A stretch of DNA of 64,000 nucleotides from Platanthera guangdongensis (taxonomy: Eukaryota > Streptophyta > Magnoliopsida > Asparagales > Orchidaceae), in assembly GCA_039583875.1 (NCBI GenBank), contig CM077162.1, positions 69,701,935 through 69,765,934 of the forward strand. The letters are read 5' to 3'. Under the pieces are notes generated by a model. It was not told the origin of the DNA, did no database searches, and saw only the letters and a program-made list of their open reading frames with translations. The position numbers were made by a program, and so were the translations under genes. Positions 1-10,588 of the stretch are shown here, piece by piece (position 1 is the stretch's first letter; each line of letters begins with the position of its first letter).

Positions 1-451
1 CACATACAGCTCCAGGTTCCTCCCCTTTTGCTCTTTGAAGACCATATCCATCATCTTCTGGTAGGTTGCCCCTGCATTCTTTAGCCCGAAGGGCATCATC
101 TTATAATAATAGCATCTGTCCCCCGTGATGAACGAGACATCCTTGATGTCCGGGGGGTGCATCCTGATTTGATGATAACCTGAAAAAGCATCTAGAAAAC
201 TCATTACAGAAAAACCAACGGCTGAGTCAACCAGTGCGTCGATCCGAGGCAAAGGATAACAGTCCTTAGGACAAGCTTTATTAAGTAAAGAGAAATCGAT
301 ACACATTCGCCACCGGCCATCTCCCTTTTTGACCATGACCACATTGGAGACCCAGCTGGGGTATTGGATCTCGGACACGAAGCCGGCCTCGAGGAGCTTT
401 GCCACATCCTCTCTGATGGGCTCTACCAGCTTGTCCGCAGTGGACCTCTTC
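1..451 (-). pseudogene. pol: Tat-1 reverse transcriptase, N-terminal part
   Basis: Minus-strand translation gives the start of a Ty3/gypsy reverse transcriptase: the SFLDAFSGYHQIRM block, then MMPFGLKNAGATYQ, then the approach to the catalytic YVDD, which lies off the left edge. The product would copy element RNA into DNA in virus-like particles. It aligns closely to the Tat-2 copy at 28797-29111. A stop interrupts the frame near 452, after the segment that precedes RT in this family. Truncated by the window, so the catalytic residues cannot be judged. Confidence 0.8.
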
Positions 452-1330
452 TTCTATTGGACGGGGTGTGTTCCCGGGTCCAGGTTGAGGCGGTGGCAGG
501 CCACATCCGCGTCAACCCCCGGCATCTCCGCGGCATTCCATGTGAAGATGTCCACATTCTTTTGGATGCATTCCAACATCCTGCCTTGGTCTTCCGGGGT
601 CAGCCCTCCGCTGACGAGGACCTTCTCCACCATGCCTCCACGGGTGAGGACCTCCAACTCCACCACTTCCTCTACAGCCTCCAACCTGGAATGCTCCCCC
701 CATCCTTCAGCATCCCTTTCCTCCGAAACGGGGACCTCCACCTCCACCTCTTCCTCCACGGCCACCACTTCGGCCATCTCCTCCTGATCTCTTCCTGCTG
801 TCTCCTCCTCTACGCAGCTCTCCACCTCCAGCTTATCCCTGCCAGCTTCCTGCTCAGCCTCCTCCATTCTTCGCCCCATCTCCTCGGTTCCCTCCTGCCA
901 AGAGATGGAGTTCACGGCGGTGACATAGCATTCCCGCGCCACCTTGGGGTCCCCCCTGACCCTGACTTGAATCCCCTCAACAATGAACTTCAAGCACTGA
1001 TGCAATGATGAGGGGACGCAACGGAAGGTGCTGAGAAGCAGCCTCCCAAAGAAGGCACTGTAGCTGCTGGGGGCATACATAATGACGAACCTGCAGTTTC
1101 TGGACTGCCCCCTAGGGTGACATGGAGGCCGACTCCTTCTTCCACTTCCTTCCTCTCCCTTGAGAACCCGAATAAGGGTCTGTCTGAGGCCAGCACTCTC
1201 TTTGCCTCCACCTTCATCGCGTCAAATGCCTTCTTGAAGATGATGTCGACGGAGCTTCCGTTATAAACGAGGATCCGAGAGACGGTAAAATTCTCGATGG
1301 CTGCCTTGATGACCGCGCATCACAGAATGG
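452..1330 (-). pseudogene. pol: Tat-1 aspartic protease and acidic linker
   Basis: Minus strand. The protease-like domain comes first (about 1330-960); its active-site block reads YNGSS where the family has an Asp-containing motif, so the catalytic Asp appears replaced by Tyr (codon near 1263). It is followed by a Glu-rich linker (about 910-600, many E/V/A runs) and then the segment leading to RT. The same order and the same acidic linker occur in Tat-2. A frameshift lies near 1080 between the protease end and the linker. The family protease would cleave the polyprotein; this copy should be inactive. Confidence 0.72.
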
Positions 1331-1455
1331 ATCCTCATGATCTGGCATGTCGCTTCTGGAGAAGGTGATCCTTTCTTCTGGGGTGGGGGTTTGGGATGTG
1401 GAGGCAACGTTCCGACGGTACATGGTGTGGAGGCTCGCCTTGCAGGAAGCCTCGA

Positions 1456-1483
1456 CCCCCCCCCCCCCCCCCCCCCCCCCCCC
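1456..1483. repeat. 28-bp poly-C homopolymer
   Basis: An uninterrupted run of 28 C on the plus strand (G on the Tat-1 coding strand). It lies between gag and protease, at the place where Tat-2 has a mixed GGAGG-type sequence. It is either a real homopolymer expansion or an assembly artefact. Confidence 0.9.
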
Positions 1484-2933
1484 GTGGATCACTCTGATCC
1501 CTCCTCGGGTACTAACATCCACCCGATCATCACAACGGTCCTCCTCTGCCCGAGGCTGGACCTCCTCGATCCTTACATCCCGGCGCCCCTTCTGCTGCTG
1601 CTACTGCTCCCTGTTCCCTCTCATTTCAAGGAACTCTGGGCACGTGGCTGTGGCGTGCCTCTCCTCCTGATGGAAGTCGCAATAGGGCAACTCCACCCTA
1701 ACTTCTCTCCTCCTCTGCCTTGCTACTCTCCTCCTCTCCCCCAAGGCTATGGCCATAGCCTCTTCTTGATCGGGGAGTCAGGGCCTCTGGGCCTGCCTCC
1801 AGCCCGGGGGGTGGAGTTGATCTTGCCCCCCTTGATGGCGATCCCTTCCTTGATACCCTCTTTGTGGTCCCTGCCCTAGCCACTCGGGCCTCCAGCCTAG
1901 CCGACGGTCAGGCTCCTGACACCCCCACCTGGGCTGCTGCTGCCCCTGGAGCTGCCTCTGCTCCCTCTGTCGGGGCTCTCCTCTCCTCTCCTCCTGTCCT
2001 CTTCCTCCTCTCGGCTCCTTCTCCTCTTCCGTGTCCCACCTGGCCAACTTCCGGGCGAAGTCCGGGTTTGACGCCTCCCCGTCGACTTCTTTCGCCGCCC
2101 TCTCCATCAGCTCCTCATAGGAGAGGGAGGGGGGATTCTCTTCAGCTCCATCCTGAAGAAACCTTGCTGCAGGCCCAAGGTGAAGGCCATCATTAGACTA
2201 TGACCCGGCATCTCCTGGAACTGGGTGACCTCCTCCTTAAACCGGTCCACGTAGCTCCCCAACGTCTCATTCACTCCCAGCTTGATGTGAAACAGGGACT
2301 CTGACTCTTTCTTCCTCCTCTTTGAAGTAGTGAACCTCAGCATGAACCCCCGGCATAGGTCCTCAAAGCAGTAGATGGAGCTGGCCGGCAGCTGATGGAA
2401 CCACTCCCTCACCTTCTCCTTGAGGGTGATGGCGACGAGTTGGCATTTGAACCCGTCCGACATCTGACGGATTGAGACTACATCCTCGAACAATTGAACG
2501 TGTTGGACCGGGTCTCCATTCCCGGTATAGTAGGACATCTCGGGTTCCCTGAACCCCTCTGGAACTGAAGCTGAATAGACCAACTCGCTGAAGGGGCTTC
2601 CTCCCCCTACCAGGCGAGCTGGCACATCTCGCGGGCTCAGCTTGCCGAGCCGGCCAGCTCCTGCCGAAACGGGGAACAGCACGCGACCTGGGAGCTCGCA
2701 CCCACGGCCCTCCTCGGTGACCTACTTCCCAGCTCGTTTGCCGGGGTCGTCCTCGCCCAGAGATGGGGCGGCGGTGATCGGGACAGCCGGAGTCGAGCAC
2801 TCGGCCCGCATGCCGAGCGCGAACTTGACGAGTCTTAGCATATCACTCCTGAAATCTTCGAACATCCCCACCGTAGCGAGAGGCGGGTGGGGGGTGGCGA
2901 GTCCGCCCTGTCAGATCCCTGCCCTCCTGTCAT
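1484..2933 (-). pseudogene. gag: Tat-1 gag
   Basis: Minus-strand capsid/nucleocapsid gene. It probably starts at the ATG at 2933 (MTGGQGSDR, comparable to MAGGEGEGSG in Tat-2). The core gag domain (2570-2160) has the FREPEMSYY block, the VQHVQLFEDV block and a long charged helical part, as in the retrotransposon gag family. A variant zinc knuckle CDFHQEERHATATC lies near 1680-1635 (C-X2-H-X4-H-X4-C), the Tat-type form rather than classical CCHC. At least two frameshifts separate the start, core and knuckle. In a live element, gag forms the particle and binds RNA. Confidence 0.78.
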
Positions 2934-2969
2934 CGAACTTGCTGAAGACTTTTCTGTGCTGATCACGCT

Positions 2970-2986
2970 CCACGCACACCGCACCA
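2970..2986 (-). other. Tat-1 primer binding site candidate
   Basis: The minus strand just inside the LTR reads TGGTGCGGTGTGCGTGG. The Tat-2 equivalent differs at one base. It begins with the TGG that pairs with a tRNA CCA end. I could not assign the tRNA from memory. Confidence 0.6.
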
Positions 2987-2989
2987 AAA

Positions 2990-3795
2990 TGTTGGAACTG
3001 ATTTCTCGGTCTCCTGTGGAGTTCACCCGCGGGGAAGGTGTGATCGTGCACCTACTTTGCTCCTGCAAGCAAAACAACAAGGAAAACAGGAAAGAACTGA
3101 CCCAAGGGCTCGGCGGGAGGTCCCACCGCACACCCGGAAGATCTTAAAGCGCTTCCCCTCCTTAGCCAAAGGCCGAGCTAAGGTATCCTCAGAAAGCACT
3201 AGACAGCTGGAGCAAGGAAGCACAGAAAACGTGCCTGCTGGGGTACCCCTTGGGTCCTATTTATAGATTTCAGAATTTGAAATGTCAATAACCAAACTAA
3301 ACTGACCTAAAATTACCAAAATACCCTCAGCTGGGTCTGCCAACAGCCAAACTCCGCTGTTTTGAAGGGCTATAGGCAAACCGGTGGGGGCAAAACAGTA
3401 AAATGTACTGCATAGACCTGGGCGAGTCGGAGAGCTCGGCCACCTCGGCGGATCAGCTCGCCTGATATTGCCGAGCTCCTTTGCATGAGCGTGAGCTGGG
3501 ACGGTGAGCTCGCCAGTCGATAGGACTCCAATAGTCGAACTCAGGTCGACGAATCCTGGCTTAGTCGGCGAGTGTCGAGCTCGTGGTCGGACACTGCTGA
3601 GCTTGCGTTCGACGATTGTCGATCTTCGGTCGACGATTGCCGATCTTTGGTCGACGATTGCCGATCTTCGGTCGATGCATGCCGAGCTCGCCCGTTGCCT
3701 CCAGGTTTTCCTGCCAAGCTCGCCTACTGCCTGGGCAATTTGCACCGGCCAACCTCGCTCCTGATGACCCTACTCGTCGGACACGGGGTTGTACA
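2990..3795 (-). repeat. Tat-1 LTR (5' LTR of the minus-strand element)
   Basis: 806-bp LTR reading TGTACAACC on the minus strand from 3795 and ending in TTCCAACA at 2990. It shares blocks with the Tat-2 LTRs: a CTATAAATAGG TATA box (around 3258-3268), and the CTTCCGGGTGTG and GGTGGGACCTCCC segments. Its U3 part carries a 21-bp tandem repeat absent from the Tat-2 LTR. Confidence 0.8.
3607..3690. repeat. 21-bp tandem repeat in Tat-1 U3
   Basis: Four consecutive 21-bp units (3607-3627, 3628-3648, 3649-3669, 3670-3690), each carrying TCGACGATTG or a variant. The first contains TCGACGATTGTCGA, one base from a perfect 14-bp palindrome found in the Tekay-1 and Athila LTRs. Confidence 0.88.
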
Positions 3796-3806
3796 CTAAG
3801 GGTCCT

Positions 3807-4894
3807 TTGGGCATGGGTGTAAACCCGGTCGACTTCTGTCGCATGCTTGCAGAAGCAATGGTGGCAGCTCAAGCTGCAGCGACAGCTCAGGTAGCAACCC
3901 CTGCTACACCGGATATGGCGGCGACCGTGCCGGGCGAAGAAGCCACAAGAGCAGAGCCGTTGGCTGAAAGGGTTGTTGTCGGGCATGGAGACCGACAGAT
4001 GAAGTATTTTCTGAGCTTTCATCCCCCATCGATCAAAGGAGTCGGTACTTCGACTGATGCGGAGGATTGGTGGGGCACGGATTCAAGAGATTCTGAGGGC
4101 GGCAGAGACACCAGAGGAGAAGAAATCTGAGTTTGCGGCTTTCATGTTGGAGGGAGACGCAAAGTTGTGTTGGGTGAGCCATAGCGGCCGCCAGTTTCCT
4201 TGACGCACCCCGTCCATGGAAGAATTAGGGGATGCTTTCCTAAAGAAGTACATTCCTGTTTCGTCGAGGTTGGCCCTCCAAAGGCAGTTTCTGCACTTGG
4301 TGCAGCGAGATAAGACGGTGGACGAGTTTGTTCAGGAGTTCACTAGGTTCGGTCGTTATACAGGAACGACAATGGCCGATGATGAAGAGAGGGATAACCT
4401 CTTCTACCAGGGGATGAGGGAGAATTTAAGGCAACCCCTCATCACCATGAAGAGAGCTGGTTTCAATGAGTTGGTCGAGGCGGCCAGGACATTGGAGAGT
4501 GATCTGGAGCGGAGCCAACGTCGTAAGGGTTTTGCGCCCAAGCAAGGAGAATGGAAGCCTTCTCAATCCCAAGGAAAGTCTGAAGGGAATAGATGGAGGA
4601 GGAAGCCTCACCCTCACAAGTCCGGTGAGAAAAGCAAGTGGACGTCCGGAGGGTCTCACTCTAAGGGGCCACCGACATGCTTCAACTGTGGTAAGGTGGG
4701 GCACATTGCTCGTTTTTATAACCAAGATGGTGCGGAGCAGGAGGCAAGGCAGGAGCAGACTGTGCGCTCCGGCCCCAGTGCCGTAGAGAAAGGGAAGATG
4801 GCAGAGTCTAGCGCTTCTCGATTCTAACCGGTGCAACCAAGGGCTTATAACCTTGGACATCAGGAAGCGATCCTCCAACCCGATGTGGAGACAG
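3807..4894 (+). pseudogene. gag: Tekay-1 gag (3' part)
   Basis: Encodes the gag capsid region (FLSFHPPSIKGVGTSTDAEDW, then LEGDAKLCW, then FLKKYIPVSSRLALQRQF, residues typical of chromovirus gag) followed by a basic stretch and the zinc knuckle CFNCGKVGHIARFY at 4678-4719. The last knuckle Cys is Tyr (one G-to-A change), which should abolish zinc binding. A frameshift lies near 4070 and stops at about 4201 and 4825. The N-terminus is interrupted at 3796 by Tat-1. The frame stays open past 4827 to the intron-like segment. Confidence 0.82.
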
Positions 4895-4963
4895 GTATGA
4901 GGAAGTTTAAGTTTAACCTTGTGCTTCATACTTTAGACCGTCATTTTTATGTCTATTTTTTAG
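4895..4963 (+). other. Intron-like segment between gag and protease (Tekay-1)
   Basis: 69 bp starting GTATGAGG and ending in a T-rich TTTTTTAG. Removing it would join the end of gag (VETG) to VLVSE and the protease start, the spacing seen in related elements. The length is a multiple of three and contains no in-frame stop, so unspliced RNA would also be read through. Inference from sequence only. Confidence 0.45.
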
Positions 4964-5182
4964 GCTTTGTGTTAGTTTCTGAATAACCCGCTAGGGTATT
5001 GTTTGATACGGGAGCGTCGCACTGCTTTCTTGCCGAAAGCTTCATCCAGAGGATTGGAGTTGAGTCATTTTTGGCAGACGCGTTGCCTATCCAAGGTAGT
5101 GAACCTAAGAAGTGAAGGGCAGACGGAAGTCATGGTTGAGGGCCTTAATGGAGTGACCTGTTCCCTAATTTCGGCCATGTAG
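4964..5182 (+). pseudogene. pol: Tekay-1 aspartic protease
   Basis: Contains the retropepsin active-site block ARVLFDTGASHCFL (Asp codon at 5005-5007), with the catalytic Asp intact. In the family this enzyme cleaves the Gag-Pol polyprotein inside the particle. The frame carries a TAA at 4984, and the reading frame changes near 5090, after which EGQTEVMVEGLNG is read in the RT frame. The domain is shorter than usual before the junction with RT. Confidence 0.7.
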
Positions 5183-6494
5183 TTGATGCGGACAGTTAAC
5201 CAGGGTGGAGTAGCGCTTGTAGCGTTATTGGAGGTTCGCCTCTCCAAGTTATCACTTGGGGAAGTGCCAGTGGTGGCAGAGTTCGAGAATGTGTTTCCTG
5301 ATGATCTTCCTGGAGCGCCTCCTCGACGGGAGATCGATTTCTCAATTGAGTTATTGCCAGAGGCACAACCGGTGTCACGTCCTCCATTTAGGATGGAACC
5401 GAAAGAGTTGGTTGTGCTCAAGGTGCAGTTGCAGGAACTGTTGGAGCAGGGGTATATTAGACCCAGTTCTTCACCGTAGAGCACGCCTGTGTTGTTCATG
5501 AAGAAGAAAGATGGTAGTATGCGACTGTGCATAGACTACCGAGAGTTGAATAAATTGACTGTCAAGAATAAGTACCTGATTCCTCGGATAGACGACCTGT
5601 TCGACCAGTTGGTGGGGTCGGTGGTGTATTCTAAGTTTGACTTGAAGTCGGGATACTATCAGTTCTGAATTCGAGACGAGGACATACCCAAGGCAGCATT
5701 TTCTACGAGGTATGGTCATTTTGAGTTCTCAGTGATGCTGTTCGGGCTGACGAATGCACCATCCGTATTCATGGATTTGATGAATCGAGTAATTCGAAAA
5801 TACCTGGACTCTTTTGTAGTTGTCTTTATTGATGACATTCTGGTGTACTCCAAATCGGAGGTGGAGCATGAGACTCACTTGAGAGTAGTGTTGCAAGTGT
5901 TGAGAGAGAACCAGCTTTATGCAAAGTTGTCAAAGTGCGAGTTCTGGCTAGACAAGGTGGCATTTTTGGGCCATGTGATTAGTGGGGATGGGGTGGAGGT
6001 AGATCCAACAAAAGTGGAAGCCATCAGAGATTGACCGATTTTGAGGACCGTGGCGGAAGTCCGAAGTTTCCTTGGACTAGCTGGATACTATAGAAGATTC
6101 GTAGAAAACTTTTCGCGGATAGCTCTACACCTCACTTCACTAACTCATAAGGATCAGAAGTTTGTGTGGACTTAGGAGTGCAACCAGGCTTTTGAGACAC
6201 TGAAGGAAAGACTGATGACGGCTCCAATCATAAGTCTACCGAAAGGGACCGAAGGATTTCAAATCTTCAGTGACACATCAGGACACGGTTTGGGTTGCGT
6301 TTCGATGCAATATGGTAGTGTAATAGCTTTTGGGTCTAGGCAGCTGAAGCCTCATGAGAGAAATTACCCCGTCCATGACTTGGAATTGGCGGCGGTAATT
6401 TTTGCGTTGAAAATATGACGACACTATGCTTAAGGTGCGAAGGTGGAGATCTTCACGGATCATAAAAGCCTGAAGTATCCTTGGAGACTATGAG
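5183..6494 (+). pseudogene. pol: Tekay-1 reverse transcriptase and RNase H
   Basis: RT blocks are in order: [41 protein letters not shown], the catalytic [11 protein letters not shown] (intact Asp pair), [10 protein letters not shown], then RNase H with [10 protein letters not shown] and FTDHKSLKY. In-frame stops are at 5477 (TAG), 5666 (TGA), 6032 (TGA), 6173 (TAG), 6416 (TGA) and 6430 (TAA). Several sit where relatives have Trp or Arg, consistent with C-to-T or G-to-A change. At 6479 about 50 bp are missing compared with Tekay-3: the segment between HKSLKY and LGDYE is gone, and the frame shifts there. Dead copy. Confidence 0.85.
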
Positions 6495-8130
6495 GTGGCG
6501 CTTCAGTATACGCCAGACAAAGCCAATGTGGTGGCCGATGCCTTGAGTAGAAAATATTCGAGGCAGAGGAATTCGATCGAAGCTTATGATGAGCGGTTGG
6601 TGCAGGACTGGGAGTCCCTCAACATGGAATGTGTTGCGAGATGCGAGTCTAGTGTGGCTCAGTTGAACTGGATTGAAATGCAGAACGACTTGTCTGATCG
6701 TATTTGGGAAGCGACTCATTTGGTTGTGGTGTTTCAGCCATTCGTGGTGGAAGCTCAAAAGGGCGAGAGCAGCGCCTGGGAGATAATTGATGGGATTCTG
6801 AGGAAGGATGGAAGGATTTGTGTACCGCAGTTCGGCAAGCTCGGTGAGGAGTTGATGTTTGAGGATCACTTTACAAAGTACTCCATTCACCCGGGCAGTA
6901 CAAGGATGTACTTGGATATGAAGAAATCCTTTTGGTGGCCTGGACTGAAGCGGGACGTAGCTTTGTACGTGAATCGATGCCAAACTTGTGCCTTGGTGAA
7001 GTCCGAGTGTCAGAAGCCGGGCGGGTTCCTGAAGACTCTTCCTATCCTCGAGTGGAAATTTGATGACATCTCTAGGGATTTTGTGCATGGGTTACCTAGA
7101 TGGCAGCAGGGTAACGACGCGATTTGGGTGATTGTGGATCGCTTAACCAAAGTGGCTCACTTCATCCCAAATCGAAAGGAGGACAGCGTGGAGAAGCTGG
7201 TGGAGTTGTATGTTCGCAACATTATGCGACTGCATGGGATTCCTAAAAGTATAGTAAGCGATCGTGACGGACGTTTCGCGTCCAAGGACTGGAGATTTGT
7301 TCATAAGAGTTTGGGCACGAAGCTCAAGTTCAGTACGGATTTCCATCCTCAAACTGACGGGAAAACCGAAAGAATAAATAGTACTATGAAAGATATGCTA
7401 AGAATGTGTATTCTTGACTTCGACAAGAAATGGGAGGATCACCTCTTCATGGTGGAGTTCGCGTACAACAATAGTTACCAAGCAAGTATAAAAATGGCGC
7501 CATACGAAGCTTTGTATGGGAGGTGGTGTCGAACACCGATGTCTTGGACAGAGGTGGGAGACACCAAGCTATTGGGAAAAGAAGTGGTAGCTGATGCTTG
7601 TGAGTTCGTGCGGACCATTCAAGAGCGCATGAAGGTGGCTCAAGATCGGCAAGCAAAATATTTAAATGCTTGCCACAGGAAGCTGGAGTTCGCGGTAGGC
7701 GATTGGGTCTATTTAAAGATCAAGCTGTTCAAAGTCGTTTCATGAATTCGCCGACTCAAGAAGTTGAGTCCAAGGTTTTTGGGACCTTTCGAAGTTATAG
7801 AACGGGTGCGAGAAGCAGCGTACCAGTTGGCGTTGTCCGTGGAGCTGAGTGGATTACACGACGTCTTCCATGTCTCTGTCTTGAGGAAGGCCTTGGTAGA
7901 AGCTAGCGTGGAGATCGAATCGGCATCGGTGCCGATAGAGGAAGACTTGAGGATGCGAGTTCGTCCAGTTGCAATAGAGGATTCAGAAATTCGGCAGTTG
8001 CGGCACAAAGAGGTCAAACTCGTAAAAGTTTGATTGGACCACTGCGGTCGTGATTAGCTCTCTTGGGAGCGAGAGCAAACCATGCTGGAGGATTATCCAG
8101 AGTTTTTTCATTCAGGTACCATTTAAGTTT
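6495..8130 (+). pseudogene. pol: Tekay-1 integrase and chromodomain-like tail
   Basis: A long open frame (6495-7745) covers the end of RNase H ([15 protein letters not shown]), the H2C2 zinc region (HPGSTRMY to CQTCALVKSE), the core with DFVHGLPR, SDRDGRFAS and the DGKTER Glu, and the GPFEVIERV C-terminal block. A TGA at 7743 interrupts the frame. The frame reopens to 8033 and a degraded chromodomain-like stretch follows to about 8115, ending near YPEFF. In living chromoviruses integrase inserts the cDNA and the chromodomain steers it to heterochromatin. Only the catalytic core looks fairly well kept. Confidence 0.83.
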
Positions 8131-8175
8131 TGTGTACCCCTTTTGTTTTCTGTAATTTCGGGACGAAATTCTTTT

Positions 8176-8188
8176 AAGGGGGAGAGAG
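8176..8188 (+). other. Tekay-1 polypurine tract
   Basis: AAGGGGGAGAGAG, one base before the TGTAACGCCC start of the 3' LTR. Normal position for the plus-strand primer. Confidence 0.85.
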
Positions 8189-8189
8189 T

Positions 8190-10588
8190 TGTAACGCCCT
8201 AAAATTTCTAAAAAGGAACGGACAGCTTTCAGAGCCAAGATCGGGTCTTGGTGAGGGTCACACGGCCTAGGATGCGGGAGTGTCCCTTGCCATGTCGTGC
8301 TCGGGTTCGACAAAGAACTCATGGGGTCAACGTATTGGTCTCAACGAAGTGTCGAGAGGTTGAACACGGCCTAGGACACGGGCGTGTCTATGGCCGTGTC
8401 GTGCTCGGGTTCGACGAGAGCCCTGAAGGTCGACGATTTGCGCTCGACGAAGTATCAAGGCAGTGAACACGGCCTAGGAAACGGGCATGTCCATGGCCGT
8501 GTCGTGCGCGTGTTCGACGAATTTCCCGCGAGGTCGACAAAAAGGCAGTCGACGATCGTCGATACTTCGAACATGGCCTGCGACACGGGATTGTACTGTG
8601 CGACACGGGCATGTCAGCGTTGACATGGGCGTGTTCAGAGCCCGTGTTCTGTTCTGAGTGCGACGTGTTTGGCGTCAATTAAGGCCCATGGCCTTGGACA
8701 CGGGCGTGTCTCAAGCCATGTTCGGCCCGGGTGTTTTGATTTTCAGTTCGGATCATGGCCATTCATTTCCTCCTTTTGGGATCTGATGGTCCAGGGCTGT
8801 CCCTGCTAAGTTAAGTCCAGGAATAGGGTTTAGAAACCCTTATTCTTCTTCAAACACTCTCTTTCTAAGTTTTTGAGAGAAGGGAGAGCAAGGAAGGAGG
8901 TGAAGGAGAGATCCGGCAGCCGGAGAAGCTTCGGTGCTCCAAATCGCGAGCCGAGTCCAGATCTGTGGAGGCAAGACCGCTGCGAAGGTTTTCATCCGGC
9001 TAAGTTTCCATGGCTAGAAAGAGGGGTCGGAAGGTAACGACACTTCTCCTCTTGGTTAGGATGCGTGCTTAGCATCTTTATTTTCAAGCTTTTAGGAACC
9101 AAACTCTCAAATGAGAGGGGTTTGGGTTGCCAAGGTTCAAGAGAAACCTCCGGTCGATTGAGTTCGTCACCGGCATAATTTTGCATTAGAGATCCGCTCC
9201 GTTAGTGGATTAGGCATGGTGGGTGAAGCCATGGTCGCGACCGTTAGTCCGACTCGGTGATGTTGCATACGAGCTTTGGGGATTTTGTAGAAATCCGTTG
9301 CGGCAAGATGCCGTTTGTGATGTTTGTGATGTTTTGCCCCTTTTCTCGAGTGAGTATGTGTAGCCGGAACCGGACAAGGTTAGCTCCGCAATGATGGTAG
9401 ATGGTTTCCTTGGTGGACAAGGTTAGCTCCGCATTGGCGGTAGATGGTTTCCTTGATACGCGGGGACGTTGCAGTACAAATGAGGGATTAGGGTGAAAAT
9501 GTTTTGGATTGTAATGTGCTAAGGCGTGGCTTTGTCTCCATGGTAGGCTGGCTATCCCATAACGTGCAAGTCATGTGTGGAGAGTGTCCCGGCGAGACTA
9601 GTCCCCTTTTGTGAGACTGACGAGAACGCTAAGCATGGGGCAAGCCCGGGCAATGAGGCCATGAGCGGGTGGGGTCCAGCAAGGCTTCTTAGAATCAGTG
9701 AGTGTGTTAGAAGGAATCCTGACATGAGAAGTCAGAGCTTGCAGGCAAGCCCGGGTATAAGACCATGTGCGGGTGGGGCCTTGGCAAGAGTTCTGTGTGG
9801 CGACTTGTATGCCGTTTGGGGGAAATTGCAATACCCCTTTATTTGCGGCTTAATGCCAATGGGGAAATGATGAGTACCCAGATGATTTGATGATGTGCTA
9901 GATGCATACGCGATAGGGTGCCTTGAGTGAAGCCCGAGTTTTGCATACATGTTGCATAGTAGGCTCCTTTTCTTTATATGCTCAACAATATAGAACGTGC
10001 ATGTTGTTTGAGACATCCAAGCCTGTTCATTAGTGCTTTACTTGTTTATGTATATTGTATATGAAGTGCTGACTTGCAGGTTGGAGGGGTACCCCAGGGT
10101 CCGTTAGGGGCGGCCGTGAGGAGATGTGTTTGTTACACAGTTTGAGGTCAGCCTTTGCTGACCCACGTTACGACCAAATTTTTTTTAGGGCAAGGATCGC
10201 AAGCAGGAGCTAGCTCGCCGGCCATAAAGGCCTAAGCCTCATGAAGTGTTAGCATTTTTGCATTGACTTTACTTTTGTGATGTTGTATGTTTGATGTTAT
10301 TATCTTCTGGCTTGCATGCCGAGGTAGCTTAGGAGTGCCTATGCACATTGAAGTGTTGTGTATAATGGAGTCTTGGAATCTCTTTTGTTGTAAGGCTATA
10401 AGGCCGTTTTCGATACTCTTGTGTATGTGGATAACTTCTAGTCTTGGTTGATGTTTCCGCTGTGTTTTGAGTTTGAGTTTTGAGATTGGGTAGTTATATC
10501 ATCTTATAATACTAAAGCTGTAGCGTCTGTATGTTGTGGGGCCTCGGCCGGACCCATATTATACGGTCATTACAGGGGAGGTGTTACA
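8190..10588 (+). repeat. Tekay-1 3' LTR
   Basis: 2399 bp from TGTAACGCCC to GGTGTTACA, with inverted ends. The U3 part has a ~103-bp tandem repeat and palindromic motifs. Downstream it has a 43-bp direct duplication (9372-9414 and 9415-9457) and two CAAGCCCGGG-containing copies 104 bp apart (9641 and 9745). No protein-coding signal was seen in it. Confidence 0.82.
8259..8595. repeat. ~103-bp tandem repeat in Tekay-1 U3
   Basis: Just over three diverged units, starting near 8262, 8365 and 8467. Each has CACGGCCTAGG, a GGGCGTGTC-like block, GTCGTGCTCGGGTTCGAC and a TCGACGA-type block. It contains GACACGGGCGTGTC (8375-8388) and the perfect palindrome TCGACGATCGTCGA (8549-8562). Confidence 0.85.

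Larger units (their letters stand above)
1..3795 (-). mobile_element. Tat-1: Tat-type Ty3/gypsy element, cut by the window edge
   Basis: Minus-strand LTR retrotransposon of the same family as Tat-2 at 25162-38964. Seen in order on the minus strand: LTR (3795 to 2990), primer site, gag, protease, acidic linker and part of reverse transcriptase; the rest lies left of base 1. The LTR begins TGTACAACC, as in Tat-2. At 3796 the sequence changes directly to Tekay gag, so this element is inserted in Tekay-1. Its target duplication cannot be checked because the other end is outside the window. All reading frames are broken. Confidence 0.88.
3796..10588 (+). mobile_element. Tekay-1: Tekay-type chromovirus, 5' end off-window
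   Basis: Plus-strand Ty3/gypsy element: partial gag, CCHC knuckle, protease, RT, RNase H, integrase, chromodomain-like tail, polypurine tract and a 2.4-kb 3' LTR. The chromodomain after integrase and the TGTAACGCCC LTR start identify the Tekay (Del) chromovirus type. The gag start and 5' LTR are separated from the rest by Tat-1 and should lie left of base 1. The right end at 10588 abuts copia integrase, so Tekay-1 inserted into the copia element; the five bases after it are TGCTG. Confidence 0.85.

Noticed and set aside
364..1008. Long plus-strand ORF opposite Tat-1
   Set aside because: Shadow of the minus-strand acidic linker and protease; Leu/His-rich because the other strand encodes Glu/Val.
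8248..8678. ORFs in the Tekay-1 LTR tandem repeat
   Set aside because: Repeat-driven open frames in LTR U3 with no protein match.
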